Source of the DNA: an uncultured Oscillospiraceae bacterium | GTDB lineage: Bacteria; Bacillota; Clostridia; Oscillospirales; Oscillospiraceae | NCBI GenBank assembly: GCA_934645175.1 | Contig: CAKUDE010000032.1 | Coordinates: forward strand, 1-27,871 | Direction of reading: 5' to 3' | Length of the DNA: 27,871 nucleotides | Shown here: positions 6,444-12,403 of the stretch, one piece after another | How positions within the stretch are numbered: position 1 is the first letter of the stretch | Layout: each line of letters opens with the position of its first letter | Translations under genes and position numbers: made by a program | Notes under the pieces: generated by a model | What the model saw: only the letters and a program-made list of their open reading frames with translations | Told to the model about the DNA's origin: nothing | The model's database searches: none

Positions 6444-6618
6444 ATTTGTCTTTGTCTTTGGCTATATCTGCGGCAATAAGCTGTTTTATATAGCCTTGCT
6501 TGCTCGGGACGGTTGCCAGCTTCGCCAGTATGGCGGAGTCGGTGTTGTTGTTCAGCTTTAGCGCAATGCGCGTTGTGTTGGTCTTGTCCCATGCGGTTTT
6601 TGCTTGGCTGTCCGGCAT
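6442..6618 (-). CDS. Ribbon-helix-helix-like small protein
   Basis: A 58-residue protein. The start at 6618 is chosen over the longer frame because AAAGGGGGG lies six bases upstream on the minus strand and because MPDSQAKTAWDKTNTTRIAL is the family's normal N-terminus. TRIALKLNNNTDSAILAKL followed by KQGYIKQLIAADIA gives a strand, a helix, a turn and a second helix, the layout of Arc/MetJ ribbon-helix-helix DNA-binding proteins. Close relatives are frequent in Firmicute prophages and conjugative elements. As second gene of the minus operon it is the best local candidate for the repressor of the palindrome-bearing promoter upstream. That link is inference. Confidence 0.75.
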   Translation of the reverse strand: MPDSQAKTAWDKTNTTRIALKLNNNTDSAILAKLATVPSKQGYIKQLIAADIAKDKDK

Positions 6619-6664
6619 CCGCTGCCCCCCTTTCGGGCTGGGCCGGTTGCCCGGCCCGCCGCCT

Positions 6665-6811
6665 TTAGTCTTCCAGTGTTTTTTGAAGGTTGTCAAGAAC
6701 CTTGTCCATCTTTTCGCGCCGTTTGGCTTCATCCTTTTCGCTTGCGATTTCTCGCAGGGCATCCAGAACGAACCGAATAAACGCTTTGAATTGGCTGTCA
6801 GTCTGTCCCAT
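6665..6811 (-). CDS. Small phage protein, 48 aa
   Basis: A 48-residue frame below usual ORF cut-offs, starting at ATG 6811 with a near-perfect GGAAAGGAGG ribosome site. The product (starts MGQTDSQFKAFIRFVLDAL, ends DNLQKTLED) is a charged, helical protein; similar short proteins with FIRFVLDALR and a final NLQKTLED occur in many Clostridial prophages. The function is unknown. It is the first gene after a consensus promoter, and the next gene follows after 46 bases. Confidence 0.75.
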   Translation of the reverse strand: MGQTDSQFKAFIRFVLDALREIASEKDEAKRREKMDKVLDNLQKTLED

Positions 6812-6843
6812 CCTGTTGGCCTCCTTTCCTTTGATATGGCCTT

Positions 6844-6872
6844 ATTATATCATGGGTATGTACCCATGTCAA
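6844..6872 (-). promoter_or_regulatory. Consensus promoter with operator palindrome in spacer
   Basis: Read on the minus strand: TTGACA (6872-6867), a spacer of exactly 17, and TATAAT (6849-6844). Both hexamers are perfect consensus. The spacer is nearly filled by a perfect dyad, ATGGGTA-TG-TACCCAT on the plus strand (6852-6867), which a repressor could use to block RNA polymerase. It drives the three-gene leftward operon; the first ATG is at 6811. Confidence 0.85.
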
Positions 6873-7007
6873 GAGGTTTTCAAACTATTTTTTGCGGATA
6901 TATGCCCATATAGGCAAGTTGTAAATATATGGGCACAAACTAGCGCAAAAACGGCAAATAGCGGCTTGTGTGGGCATTTGCATAATATGCCCATAAGAGC
7001 ATACCCA
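6852..7007. repeat. TGGGCA/TGGGTA operator-like cluster
   Basis: Several related short motifs lie in both orientations: ATGGGTATGTACCCAT (6852-6867), TATATGCCCATATA (6899-6912), TATATGGGCA (6926-6935), TGTGGGCAT (6969-6977), ATATGCCCATA (6985-6995) and CATACCCA (7000-7007). The fourth and fifth form an inverted repeat with 7-base arms. A further TTGGGCAC (7221-7228) lies just before the -35 of the recombinase promoter. The region has no gene on either strand. Confidence 0.7.
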
Positions 7008-7196
7008 AAAGGGACGGGGAAACAGGGGGAGAAGCTCGCCCCCGCAGGACGGCGGCAAGGCCGGGGGCGGGGGATATTCGCATCCCCCGAGGGCGGGCGG
7101 TAAGCCCCATATCCCCCCAAACAGAGAAAAGGCGAGGGGGTCGATTTCCAAAAATTCCGAAAAAATAAAAAAGGCCTCTGCTCGGAGGTCTTAGCA
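7008..7196. other. Non-coding G+C-rich stretch with hairpins
   Basis: No credible gene lies here. CGCCCCCG (7037-7044) pairs with CGGGGGCG (7062-7069), the same pair of arms seen near 5013-5044, and GGGGGAT (7069-7075) pairs with ATCCCCC (7082-7088). AAGGCCTC (7171-7178) and GAGGTCTT (7185-7192) form a stem that, on the minus strand, is followed by a T-rich tract (7170-7161). That is a leftward terminator with no minus-strand gene visible upstream, so it may insulate the leftward promoter from antisense readthrough. Confidence 0.5.
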
Positions 7197-7236
7197 AGAT
7201 GGTGACAAAATAATTTTATTTTGGGCACAAAATGTA

Positions 7237-7265
7237 TTGACACGGATTAAACTGCGTGATACAAT
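7237..7265 (+). promoter_or_regulatory. Promoter of the serine recombinase gene
   Basis: TTGACA (7237-7242), 17 bases, TACAAT (7260-7265), 33 bases before the ATG at 7298, which has its own GGAGG site. A TTGGGCAC motif of the operator family lies nine bases upstream of the -35, so the same regulator may act on both divergent promoters. Confidence 0.8.
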
Positions 7266-7297
7266 ACGGATATCAAAGAGAACGGAGGCGCAACGCC

Positions 7298-7888
7298 ATG
7301 AAGGTCGGATATGTCCGCGTATCGACGGAGGAGCAGAATACCGTGCGGCAGGAAAACATCATGAAGCAGCTCGGGGTTGAAAGGGTCTACATCGAGAAGG
7401 CCAGCGGAAAGAGCCGCGCGGGTCGTCCGCAGCTTGCGGCGATGATGGATTTTGTCCGGGAGGGCGACGTGGTGATCGTGGAGAGCATCAGCCGGTTTGC
7501 CAGAAGCACGCGGGACCTTTTGCAGCTCGTAGAGCAGCTTGGGAACAAGAAGGTCGGATTCGTCTCCCAAAAGGAGAGCATCGATACGGAGACACCGCAG
7601 GGAAAGTTCATGCTGACGGTGTTCGGTGCGATGGCCGAGCTGGAACGCGAGCAGACCCTGCAGCGGCAGAAGGAGGGCATCGAGGCGGCGAAGGCGGCAG
7701 GGAAATACAAGGGCAGGAAGCCGATGGAGATCGACGCGGAGCTTCTGAAAAGCATACACACGCAATGGTACAAGGGTGAGATCACAACGGCATATGCGAT
7801 TCGTCGGTTGGGCGTGAGCCGGAATACCTTCTACCGGAGGATCTGGGAATATGAGGACGGGCTCGGCATTCCGAGAAAACGGGGATAA
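7298..7888 (+). CDS. Serine recombinase (resolvase/invertase family)
   Basis: A 196-residue protein. The start at ATG 7298 is used because MKVGYVRVSTEEQN is the family N-terminus; the frame could extend to 7256, upstream of the -10. The catalytic serine is Ser9 (YVRVS), with Arg66 and Arg69 in SRFARS and the long helix E (FGAMAELEREQ). A C-terminal helix-turn-helix lies at about 158-185 (TAYAIRRLGVSRNTFYRRI). Length and order match small resolvases and Hin/Pin-type invertases, not large phage integrases. It should join or invert DNA through a covalent phosphoserine intermediate. Its own promoter and terminator make it a monocistronic unit inserted before the large terminase. Whether it inverts, resolves, or is a stray cargo gene cannot be seen. 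Confidence 0.9.
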   Translation: MKVGYVRVSTEEQNTVRQENIMKQLGVERVYIEKASGKSRAGRPQLAAMMDFVREGDVVIVESISRFARSTRDLLQLVEQLGNKKVGFVSQKESIDTETPQGKFMLTVFGAMAELEREQTLQRQKEGIEAAKAAGKYKGRKPMEIDAELLKSIHTQWYKGEITTAYAIRRLGVSRNTFYRRIWEYEDGLGIPRKRG

Positions 7889-7901
7889 GTGCGGCTGCAT
7901 C

Positions 7902-7936
7902 AGATTGCCGCGTCGCTCCGCTCCTCGCGATGACAG
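7902..7936. repeat. REP-like intergenic repeat element
   Basis: The reverse complement contains TCGCGAGGAGCGGAGCGACG followed by CGGCAATCT, a variant of a short repeat (consensus like CATTGCGAGGAGCGAAGCGA followed by CGTGGCAATC) that I recognise as widespread between genes in many bacterial chromosomes. It lies just after the recombinase stop. Only one copy is present in this window. Confidence 0.45.
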
Positions 7937-7981
7937 AGGGGCAGAAAAGTAAATAGCTCTCGCAAGGGCGGGAGGGAAGCC

Positions 7982-8025
7982 GAGGGGCTGTTTGCGTGAA
8001 AGCGCGGACGGCCCTTCTTTTTTTT
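7982..8025 (+). terminator. Strong rho-independent terminator after recombinase
   Basis: A 15-pair stem (7982-7996 with 8003-8017, a few G-U pairs) with a six-base TGAAAG loop, followed by eight T (8018-8025). It ends the recombinase transcript, 46 bases before the large terminase start. Confidence 0.9.
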
Positions 8026-8071
8026 AACATTTTCGTGAGATCACGAAATTGGTCGGACGAAAGGAGTTTTT

Positions 8072-9718
8072 ATGGATTACGCAAAGCTGTCGGGGACGAT
8101 CCGGCAGGCAATGGAGCGCAGGCCGGGGGACATCGGGGCGTATTACGATCTGTTTTCGCTCTGCCGGGCGTGGGAGCAGGAGGATTTCCGGGCGGCGCAC
8201 GCGGAGAACAAGCGGCTGCTGGCTTCCTGTGCGGAGCAGATGAAAAACGTTCCTGCGGAGAAGATCGGGGCGTTTTACGAGCAGTGGAGGAGGTGTCTGC
8301 TGCTGGAAGCGCCGCACGATTTTGACAGCTATCTGACCTATATGGAGCTGAACCGGAAGCCGGAAAAGCGGTTTTATCAGCCGAGGCGGCGAATGCTTCG
8401 CCCCATTGTGGAGGATCTGCAGGCGCTGTGCGTGGAGGACAGGCTCGATCTTCTGGCGATCAGCCTGCCGCCGGGCGTGGGAAAGAGTACGCTTGCAATC
8501 TTCCTTCTGACCTTCCTTGCCGGACGCGATCCGAACAATCCGATGCTGACGGGCAGCCACTCGAACGCCTTTGTGCGCGGCGTATACGACGAATGTCTGC
8601 GGATGTTCGACGCAAAGGGGGAGTATCTGTGGAGCGACGTGTTTCCGGGCGTGAAGGTGTCAAGTACGAATGCGAAGGACTGCCGGATTGACTTGGACAA
8701 GCGGCAGCGCTTTGAGACGCTGGAATTTACGTCCATCGGGACGGGCAATGCCGGTCTGTACCGTGCGGCGACGCTGCTGTACTGCGACGACCTGGTATCC
8801 GGCATTGAGGTTGCGCTCTCCAAGGAGCGGCTGGACAAGCTGTGGGAGGTCTACACAACCGACCTTCGGCAGAGAAAGATCGGCGACCACTGCAAGGAGC
8901 TGCACATTGCCACGCGGTGGAGCGTTCACGACGTGATCGGGCGGCTGGAACGGGAGTACGCCGGGGACGAGCGGGCGAAATTCATCCGCATTCCCGCCGT
9001 AGACGAGAACGACGAGAGCAATTTTGACTACGCCTACGGCGTGGGCTTCTCGACGGAGTTTTACCGGAAGCAGCGGAGCATTATGGACGAGGTGAGCTGG
9101 AAAGCGCTCTATATGAACGAGCCGGTGGAGCGCGAGGGGCTTTTGTATCATCAGGACGAGCTACGGCGTTATTTTGAGCTGCCGGAGCAGGAGCCGGATG
9201 CGATTCTAGCCGTATGCGATACCAAGGACAGAGGCACGGACTACTGCGTGATGCCGATTGCCTACCAGTACGGCGATCTTTACTATATCGAGGACTTCAT
9301 ATGCGACAACGCCAACCCCGAGGTCGTAGAGGCACGGCTTGTGGCAAAGCTGCTGAAGCACCGGGTGCAGGCGGCGCGCTTCGAGAGCAATTCCGCAGGC
9401 GGGCGCGTGGCAGCGGACGTTCAGAAGCGCGTCAGGGAGAAGGGCGGCAGGACGAAAATCACGACGAAATTTTCCACGGCGAACAAGGAGACGCGCATTA
9501 TTATCGCAGCGGGCTATGCGAAGGAGCATTTTCTTTTCAAGGACGAGAGCGTATACCGGGACGACCGGGAATACCGGACGGCGATGAACATGCTCTGCGG
9601 CTACACGATGGCAGGGAAGAACAAGAACGACGACGTGCCGGACGCGATTTCCATGCTGGTGGATTTCTCGGAATCCTTCCGGCTGGCCAAGGCCGAGGTG
9701 TTCAAACGGCCGTTTTAG
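8072..9718 (+). CDS. terL: Terminase large subunit
   Basis: A 548-residue protein with AAAGGAG eight bases before ATG 8072. The ATPase half has a Walker A motif (LPPGVGKST) at about 131-139 and a hydrophobic strand ending in acidic residues (LLYCDDLVSG) consistent with Walker B. The nuclease half has the RNase H-like acidic set: Asp in AVCDTKDRGTDY near 382, Glu in ARFESNSAGG, and Asp in NDDVPDAIS near 518. The long N-terminal helical region (1-110) is typical of this Firmicute branch. It pumps and cuts DNA during head filling with the small subunit and the portal. It has no clear promoter directly upstream, since a strong terminator precedes it by 46 bases. Confidence 0.95.
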   Translation: MDYAKLSGTIRQAMERRPGDIGAYYDLFSLCRAWEQEDFRAAHAENKRLLASCAEQMKNVPAEKIGAFYEQWRRCLLLEAPHDFDSYLTYMELNRKPEKRFYQPRRRMLRPIVEDLQALCVEDRLDLLAISLPPGVGKSTLAIFLLTFLAGRDPNNPMLTGSHSNAFVRGVYDECLRMFDAKGEYLWSDVFPGVKVSSTNAKDCRIDLDKRQRFETLEFTSIGTGNAGLYRAATLLYCDDLVSGIEVALSKERLDKLWEVYTTDLRQRKIGDHCKELHIATRWSVHDVIGRLEREYAGDERAKFIRIPAVDENDESNFDYAYGVGFSTEFYRKQRSIMDEVSWKALYMNEPVEREGLLYHQDELRRYFELPEQEPDAILAVCDTKDRGTDYCVMPIAYQYGDLYYIEDFICDNANPEVVEARLVAKLLKHRVQAARFESNSAGGRVAADVQKRVREKGGRTKITTKFSTANKETRIIIAAGYAKEHFLFKDESVYRDDREYRTAMNMLCGYTMAGKNKNDDVPDAISMLVDFSESFRLAKAEVFKRPF

Positions 9719-9749
9719 AGAGAAAACGAGCGCCCGGAGGGGCGCTCGT
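9719..9749 (-). terminator. Terminator of the lipoprotein gene
   Basis: A perfect ten-pair stem ACGAGCGCCC (9726-9735) and GGGCGCTCGT (9740-9749) with a four-base loop. Read leftwards it is followed by TTTCTCTC, so it mainly ends the minus-strand lipoprotein gene; on the plus strand there is no T tract, so terL transcripts may pass. Confidence 0.75.
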
Positions 9750-9762
9750 GGTATGATGGAGA

Positions 9763-10614
9763 TCACAGACCTACAGCATCGACACCGTAGACCGCCTGTT
9801 CATGTGTAAATCCCTCAAATTCCAGCTGATAGATCAATCCTTCTCTGGAGAATGGCATGGTTTCGAGGTAATCGGCTGCTCTCTTTGCAGCCTGTTCAAA
9901 CCAGTCGGCTCCGCAATTATCGACGGCGTAGGTTGCTTGCTCCGACGTGTATTGCTCATACTCCAACTGGCCGAGAAGTCGTGAATAAGAGAACGCCATG
10001 GATTCAAGATATTTCTTTGCCTTTCGAAGTGCTTGCTCGTTCCAGTTCGCACCACAGTGGTCAGCGGCAAATACCGCGTCTTCGTGTGGGTATTTTTCAA
10101 ACTCCAACTGATCAATCAAGCCAAGATATGAAAAAGGCATGATTTCCAGATAGCTCTTTGCCTTTTTTAGGGCATTGAGTTTTGAAAGCGAGATATTGGA
10201 ATTCAAAGCGCCGCAGCGGGTGCACACGTCGTTTTCGTAGGAATGCCCAAGAGGGGAACCGTCGGACTGGCCGCAGCGAGAGCATTTTTTGGAGACCGTA
10301 CAGGTGGCGTCGCGCCAGTCATGTCCAAGCGGAGAACCGTCTGTTTTTCCGCAGGAACAGGTTGCGGGCGTTGTGCACGTTGCAGCGGAATAGTTATGGA
10401 CATGGGCCGGGGGATCTGTTGGCTTTTCGGTTTTCGGCTCAGTTGCTCTCTCAGACGCTTTTTGCGGCGCCTTCTCAGAGGGTTTCTGCGATTCATCAGT
10501 TCCTTTCTGCGATCCGCGTATTTCGGTGGGATTTGACGAATCTTGTGGTACGCATCCGGCAAGGCAGCCGAGAACCAGCGAAAGAACCAGAACCAAAACT
10601 GTGAATTTTCTCAT
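9763..10614 (-). CDS. ltp: Ltp-family lipoprotein, candidate superinfection exclusion factor
   Basis: A 283-residue protein read leftwards, GGGAG before its ATG. Residues 1-21 are a lipoprotein signal peptide with lipobox LAGC (Cys21), so it should be anchored outside the cell membrane. A Pro/Lys/Thr/Ser-rich linker follows to about 72, then a His/Cys-rich region with CSCG, CSRCG and CTRCG motifs, likely metal-binding. The C-terminus holds three copies of a 47-residue unit (148-194, 195-241, 242-283; core KAKKYLE, FSYSRLLGQLEYEQYT, A-x-x-AVDNCGADW) that match the Ltp domain (PF07553). Ltp of Streptococcus thermophilus phage TP-J34 blocks DNA injection of related phages and acts on their tape measure protein. 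Placement as a minus-strand gene with its own terminator between terL and portal fits a lysogenic conversion gene. The exclusion role here is inference from the family. Confidence 0.85.
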   Translation of the reverse strand: MRKFTVLVLVLSLVLGCLAGCVPQDSSNPTEIRGSQKGTDESQKPSEKAPQKASERATEPKTEKPTDPPAHVHNYSAATCTTPATCSCGKTDGSPLGHDWRDATCTVSKKCSRCGQSDGSPLGHSYENDVCTRCGALNSNISLSKLNALKKAKSYLEIMPFSYLGLIDQLEFEKYPHEDAVFAADHCGANWNEQALRKAKKYLESMAFSYSRLLGQLEYEQYTSEQATYAVDNCGADWFEQAAKRAADYLETMPFSREGLIYQLEFEGFTHEQAVYGVDAVGL

Positions 10615-10670
10615 TTTCTCCCATTCTTTCTTTATTAATTACAAAAGTTCCTTTTTTCTTTTGCGCTTGT

Positions 10671-10699
10671 ATTTTACCATGTTTTTGAATCGTTTGAAA
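10671..10699 (-). promoter_or_regulatory. Candidate promoter of the lipoprotein gene
   Basis: On the minus strand TTTCAA (10699-10694), 17 bases, TAAAAT (10676-10671), about 57 bases before the ATG at 10614. The -35 is weak. The gap 10615-10830 is clearly richer in A+T than its surroundings and holds this and the divergent promoter. Confidence 0.35.
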
Positions 10700-10772
10700 G
10701 CTGCGCTTTACACAAAAATAAACAGGTGAAATTGTGCATTTCGCTGAAAATTTGAAAATCGGACATTTTTGA

Positions 10773-10812
10773 TTGACTTTTTGTCGCGCATATATTACAC
10801 TTAATGCGTGAC
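10773..10812 (+). promoter_or_regulatory. Promoter and dyad operator of small RHH gene
   Basis: TTGACT (10773-10778), 17 bases, TACACT (10796-10801). An inverted repeat, GTCGCGCAT (10783-10791) and ATGCGTGAC (10804-10812), with one mismatch, brackets the -10. A second pair, GTGACA (10808-10813) and TGTCAC (10832-10837), overlaps the start codon region. This suits autoregulation by the small DNA-binding protein encoded next. Confidence 0.6.
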
Positions 10813-10830
10813 AGAAAGTGAGGTGAGCAT

Positions 10831-11004
10831 GTGTCACCGAGAACCGGAAGGCCAAAAGTAGAGAATCCGAAAGACGTTCGTTTCAGCGTCAGATTGGATG
10901 CTGAAACGGATAGCAGATTGCAGGAGTATTGCCTTAAAAACGGCATTACAAAGGGTGAGGCAATCAGAAATGGAATTCGGCTTTTATTGGCAAAGAAAAA
11001 ATAG
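10831..11004 (+). CDS. Ribbon-helix-helix regulator, 57 aa
   Basis: A short frame from GTG 10831 with GAGGTGA upstream. The product begins VSPRTGRPKVENPKDVRFSV and continues RLDAETDSRLQEYCLKNGI, TKGEAIRNGIRLLLAKKK. A basic N-terminal arm, a strand (VRFSVRLD), helix A and helix B with a TKGEAIR turn form a typical CopG/Arc-like ribbon-helix-helix protein; near-identical N-termini (SPRTGRPK-x-ENPKD) are common in Clostridial phages. It probably binds as a dimer to the dyad in its own promoter. It ends at TAG 11002-11004, and a hairpin follows at once. Confidence 0.8.
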   Translation: MSPRTGRPKVENPKDVRFSVRLDAETDSRLQEYCLKNGITKGEAIRNGIRLLLAKKK

Positions 11005-11042
11005 ATGCAATCCGTGCACCTAGCAAATGACCGGATTGCATC
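11004..11042 (+). other. Perfect hairpin after RHH gene
   Basis: GATGCAATCCG (11004-11014) and CGGATTGCATC (11032-11042) form an 11-pair stem with a 17-base loop. There is no T tract, so it is not a normal terminator; it may protect the mRNA 3' end or be a protein-binding dyad. Confidence 0.55.
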
Positions 11043-11057
11043 TACCCAAATGACGGG

Positions 11058-11100
11058 GAAGTCCCATCTGAAATCTATTATACTCAGATAGGGCTTCTTT
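11058..11100 (+). terminator. Likely terminator between RHH and 55 aa genes
   Basis: Arms 11058-11071 and 11084-11097 pair over 14 positions with one G-U and one mismatch; the loop is 12 bases and the stem is followed by TTTGTC, a weak T tract. It may attenuate rather than fully stop transcription into the following gene. Confidence 0.5.
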
Positions 11101-11132
11101 GTCAAACACTATTTTGAAAAGGAGCTTTTTGT

Positions 11133-11300
11133 ATGAAAAAAGAATATCTTGACACTTCTGCCGTGACAGGTGCAATGGAGGAAACCACCGGAAAGAAGCT
11201 GAGTTCAGCGGAGTCTGCATTGGTCGCGCTGATGAAAGCGCTTGCCGACAAGGCCTATGAACGGGGATTTGCGGACGGGAAAAAGGCGGTGCAGGCATGA
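11133..11300 (+). CDS. Small phage protein preceding antirepressor, 55 aa
   Basis: A short frame from ATG 11133 with AAAAGGAG upstream, ending in an ATGA overlap with the antirepressor gene. The product is helical and charged (for example SAESALVALMKALADKAYERG, then FADGKKAVQA) with no recognised domain. The shared stop/start suggests coexpression with the BRO protein. Confidence 0.65.
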   Translation: MKKEYLDTSAVTGAMEETTGKKLSSAESALVALMKALADKAYERGFADGKKAVQA

Positions 11301-12085
11301 ACGAGCTGCAAGTTTTTACCTACGGCGACAGCAAGGTCCGCACGGTGCAGCAGAACGGCGAACCGTGGTTTGTGCTGAAAGATGTGTGCGGTGTGCTGGG
11401 AATTTCAAAATACCGTGACGTAGCGGAACGCCTCGACCCCGACGAAAGGGAGCCGGTCAGGGTGGACACCCTTGGCGGGAAACAGGAAATGCTCTGTATC
11501 AACGAATCCGGCCTGTATAATGTGATTCTCCGTTCGGACAAGCCGGAGGCCAAGCCCTTCCGAAAGTGGGTGACATCCGAGGTTCTGCCCAGCATCCGGA
11601 AGCACGGCGCATACATGACCCCGGAGACGCTGCAGGCAGCGATTCTGAATCCGGATTATCTTCTCAGAATCGCAACGGCGCTCAAGGAGGAGACGGACAG
11701 GCGCAGAGCATTGGAGGAAAAGATTTCAGCAGACGCGCCGAAGGTGCTTTTCTCCGATTCCGTCGCGGCTTCCGGTGCGACGATCCTCGTCGGGGAGCTG
11801 GCGAAGATTCTGCGGCAGAACGGCGTGGATATGGGCGAGCGGCGGCTTTTTGAATGGATGCGCAATTCCGGCTATCTGATTCGCCGGAAAGGGACGGATT
11901 ACAATATGCCGACGCAGTATAGCATGGAGCTGGGGCTTTTCCAGATCAAGGAAACGGTTGTGAATCACAGCAGCGGCTATACGACGGTCAACAAAACACC
12001 GAAGATCACCGGAAAGGGACAAACCTACTTTATCAACAAGTTTCTGAGCGACGCCGGACGACCGGCGCGCCCAGAGATGGCGTAA
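11297..12085 (+). CDS. Phage antirepressor, BRO-N and KilAC domains
   Basis: A 262-residue protein. Residues 1-105 form a BRO-N domain (PF02498): WFVLKDVCGVLGISKYRDVA, LDPDERE, INESGLYNVILRSDKPEAKPF, FRKWVTSEVLPSIRKHGAY. Residues 145-255 form a KilAC (phage antirepressor, PF03374) domain: VGELAKILRQNGVDMGERRLFEWMR, GYLIRRKG, YNMPTQYSMELGLF. This is the standard arrangement of P1 Ant-like antirepressors, which relieve repression in temperate phages. Its usual place is in the early region; here it lies between terL and portal with a small RHH gene, which suggests a local switch or a second copy of the regulatory module. Confidence 0.9.
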   Translation: MNELQVFTYGDSKVRTVQQNGEPWFVLKDVCGVLGISKYRDVAERLDPDEREPVRVDTLGGKQEMLCINESGLYNVILRSDKPEAKPFRKWVTSEVLPSIRKHGAYMTPETLQAAILNPDYLLRIATALKEETDRRRALEEKISADAPKVLFSDSVAASGATILVGELAKILRQNGVDMGERRLFEWMRNSGYLIRRKGTDYNMPTQYSMELGLFQIKETVVNHSSGYTTVNKTPKITGKGQTYFINKFLSDAGRPARPEMA

Positions 12086-12098
12086 GGAGGGGCGTAAA

Positions 12099-12218
12099 AT
12101 GCAGAACAGAGACGGGCAGCGCCTGATTCAGGCGATTTCGGAGATACTGAAAAAGATTCCTTACGAGCGGCTGCTGTGGATTTACCGCATGGCAGTCGTC
12201 TGGAAAGAAAAGGCATAA
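12099..12218 (+). CDS. Very small phage protein, 39 aa
   Basis: A 39-residue frame with AAGGAGG well placed before ATG 12099. The product is amphipathic with a Trp/Tyr-rich centre (RLLWIYRMAVVW). Similar tiny proteins with a (Q/R)LLxxIYRF core are frequent in Firmicute prophages. Function unknown. It is the last gene before a strong terminator. Confidence 0.6.
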   Translation: MQNRDGQRLIQAISEILKKIPYERLLWIYRMAVVWKEKA

Positions 12219-12237
12219 AATGGGCATATGAAAACAA

Positions 12238-12272
12238 AAGCGCTGGGCAGGTTGACTGCCCGGCGCTTTTTT
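12238..12272 (+). terminator. Strong rho-independent terminator
   Basis: AAGCGCTGGGCAG (12238-12250) pairs with CTGCCCGGCGCTT (12256-12268) with one G-T pair, a five-base loop, then a T run to 12272. It closes island B before the portal gene. Confidence 0.9.
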
Positions 12273-12403
12273 GCGTGCCTGTAGAGAGAAAATGCGTGTA
12301 TTTTCCGAAAAGTTAAAATAACTGTGTACTTTTTAAGACGAAAACGGCTTGCGAAGCATTGAAAAATCCAATAAAATGGAATTGTGAGAAAAGAACGGAG
12401 GAG

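Noticed and set aside
6500..7103. Plus-strand frames through the operator region
   Set aside because: They cross two well-supported minus-strand small genes and a perfect promoter, have no ribosome sites and no domains.
11004..11042. Perfect hairpin as rho-independent terminator
   Set aside because: No T tract follows on either strand within the usual distance.
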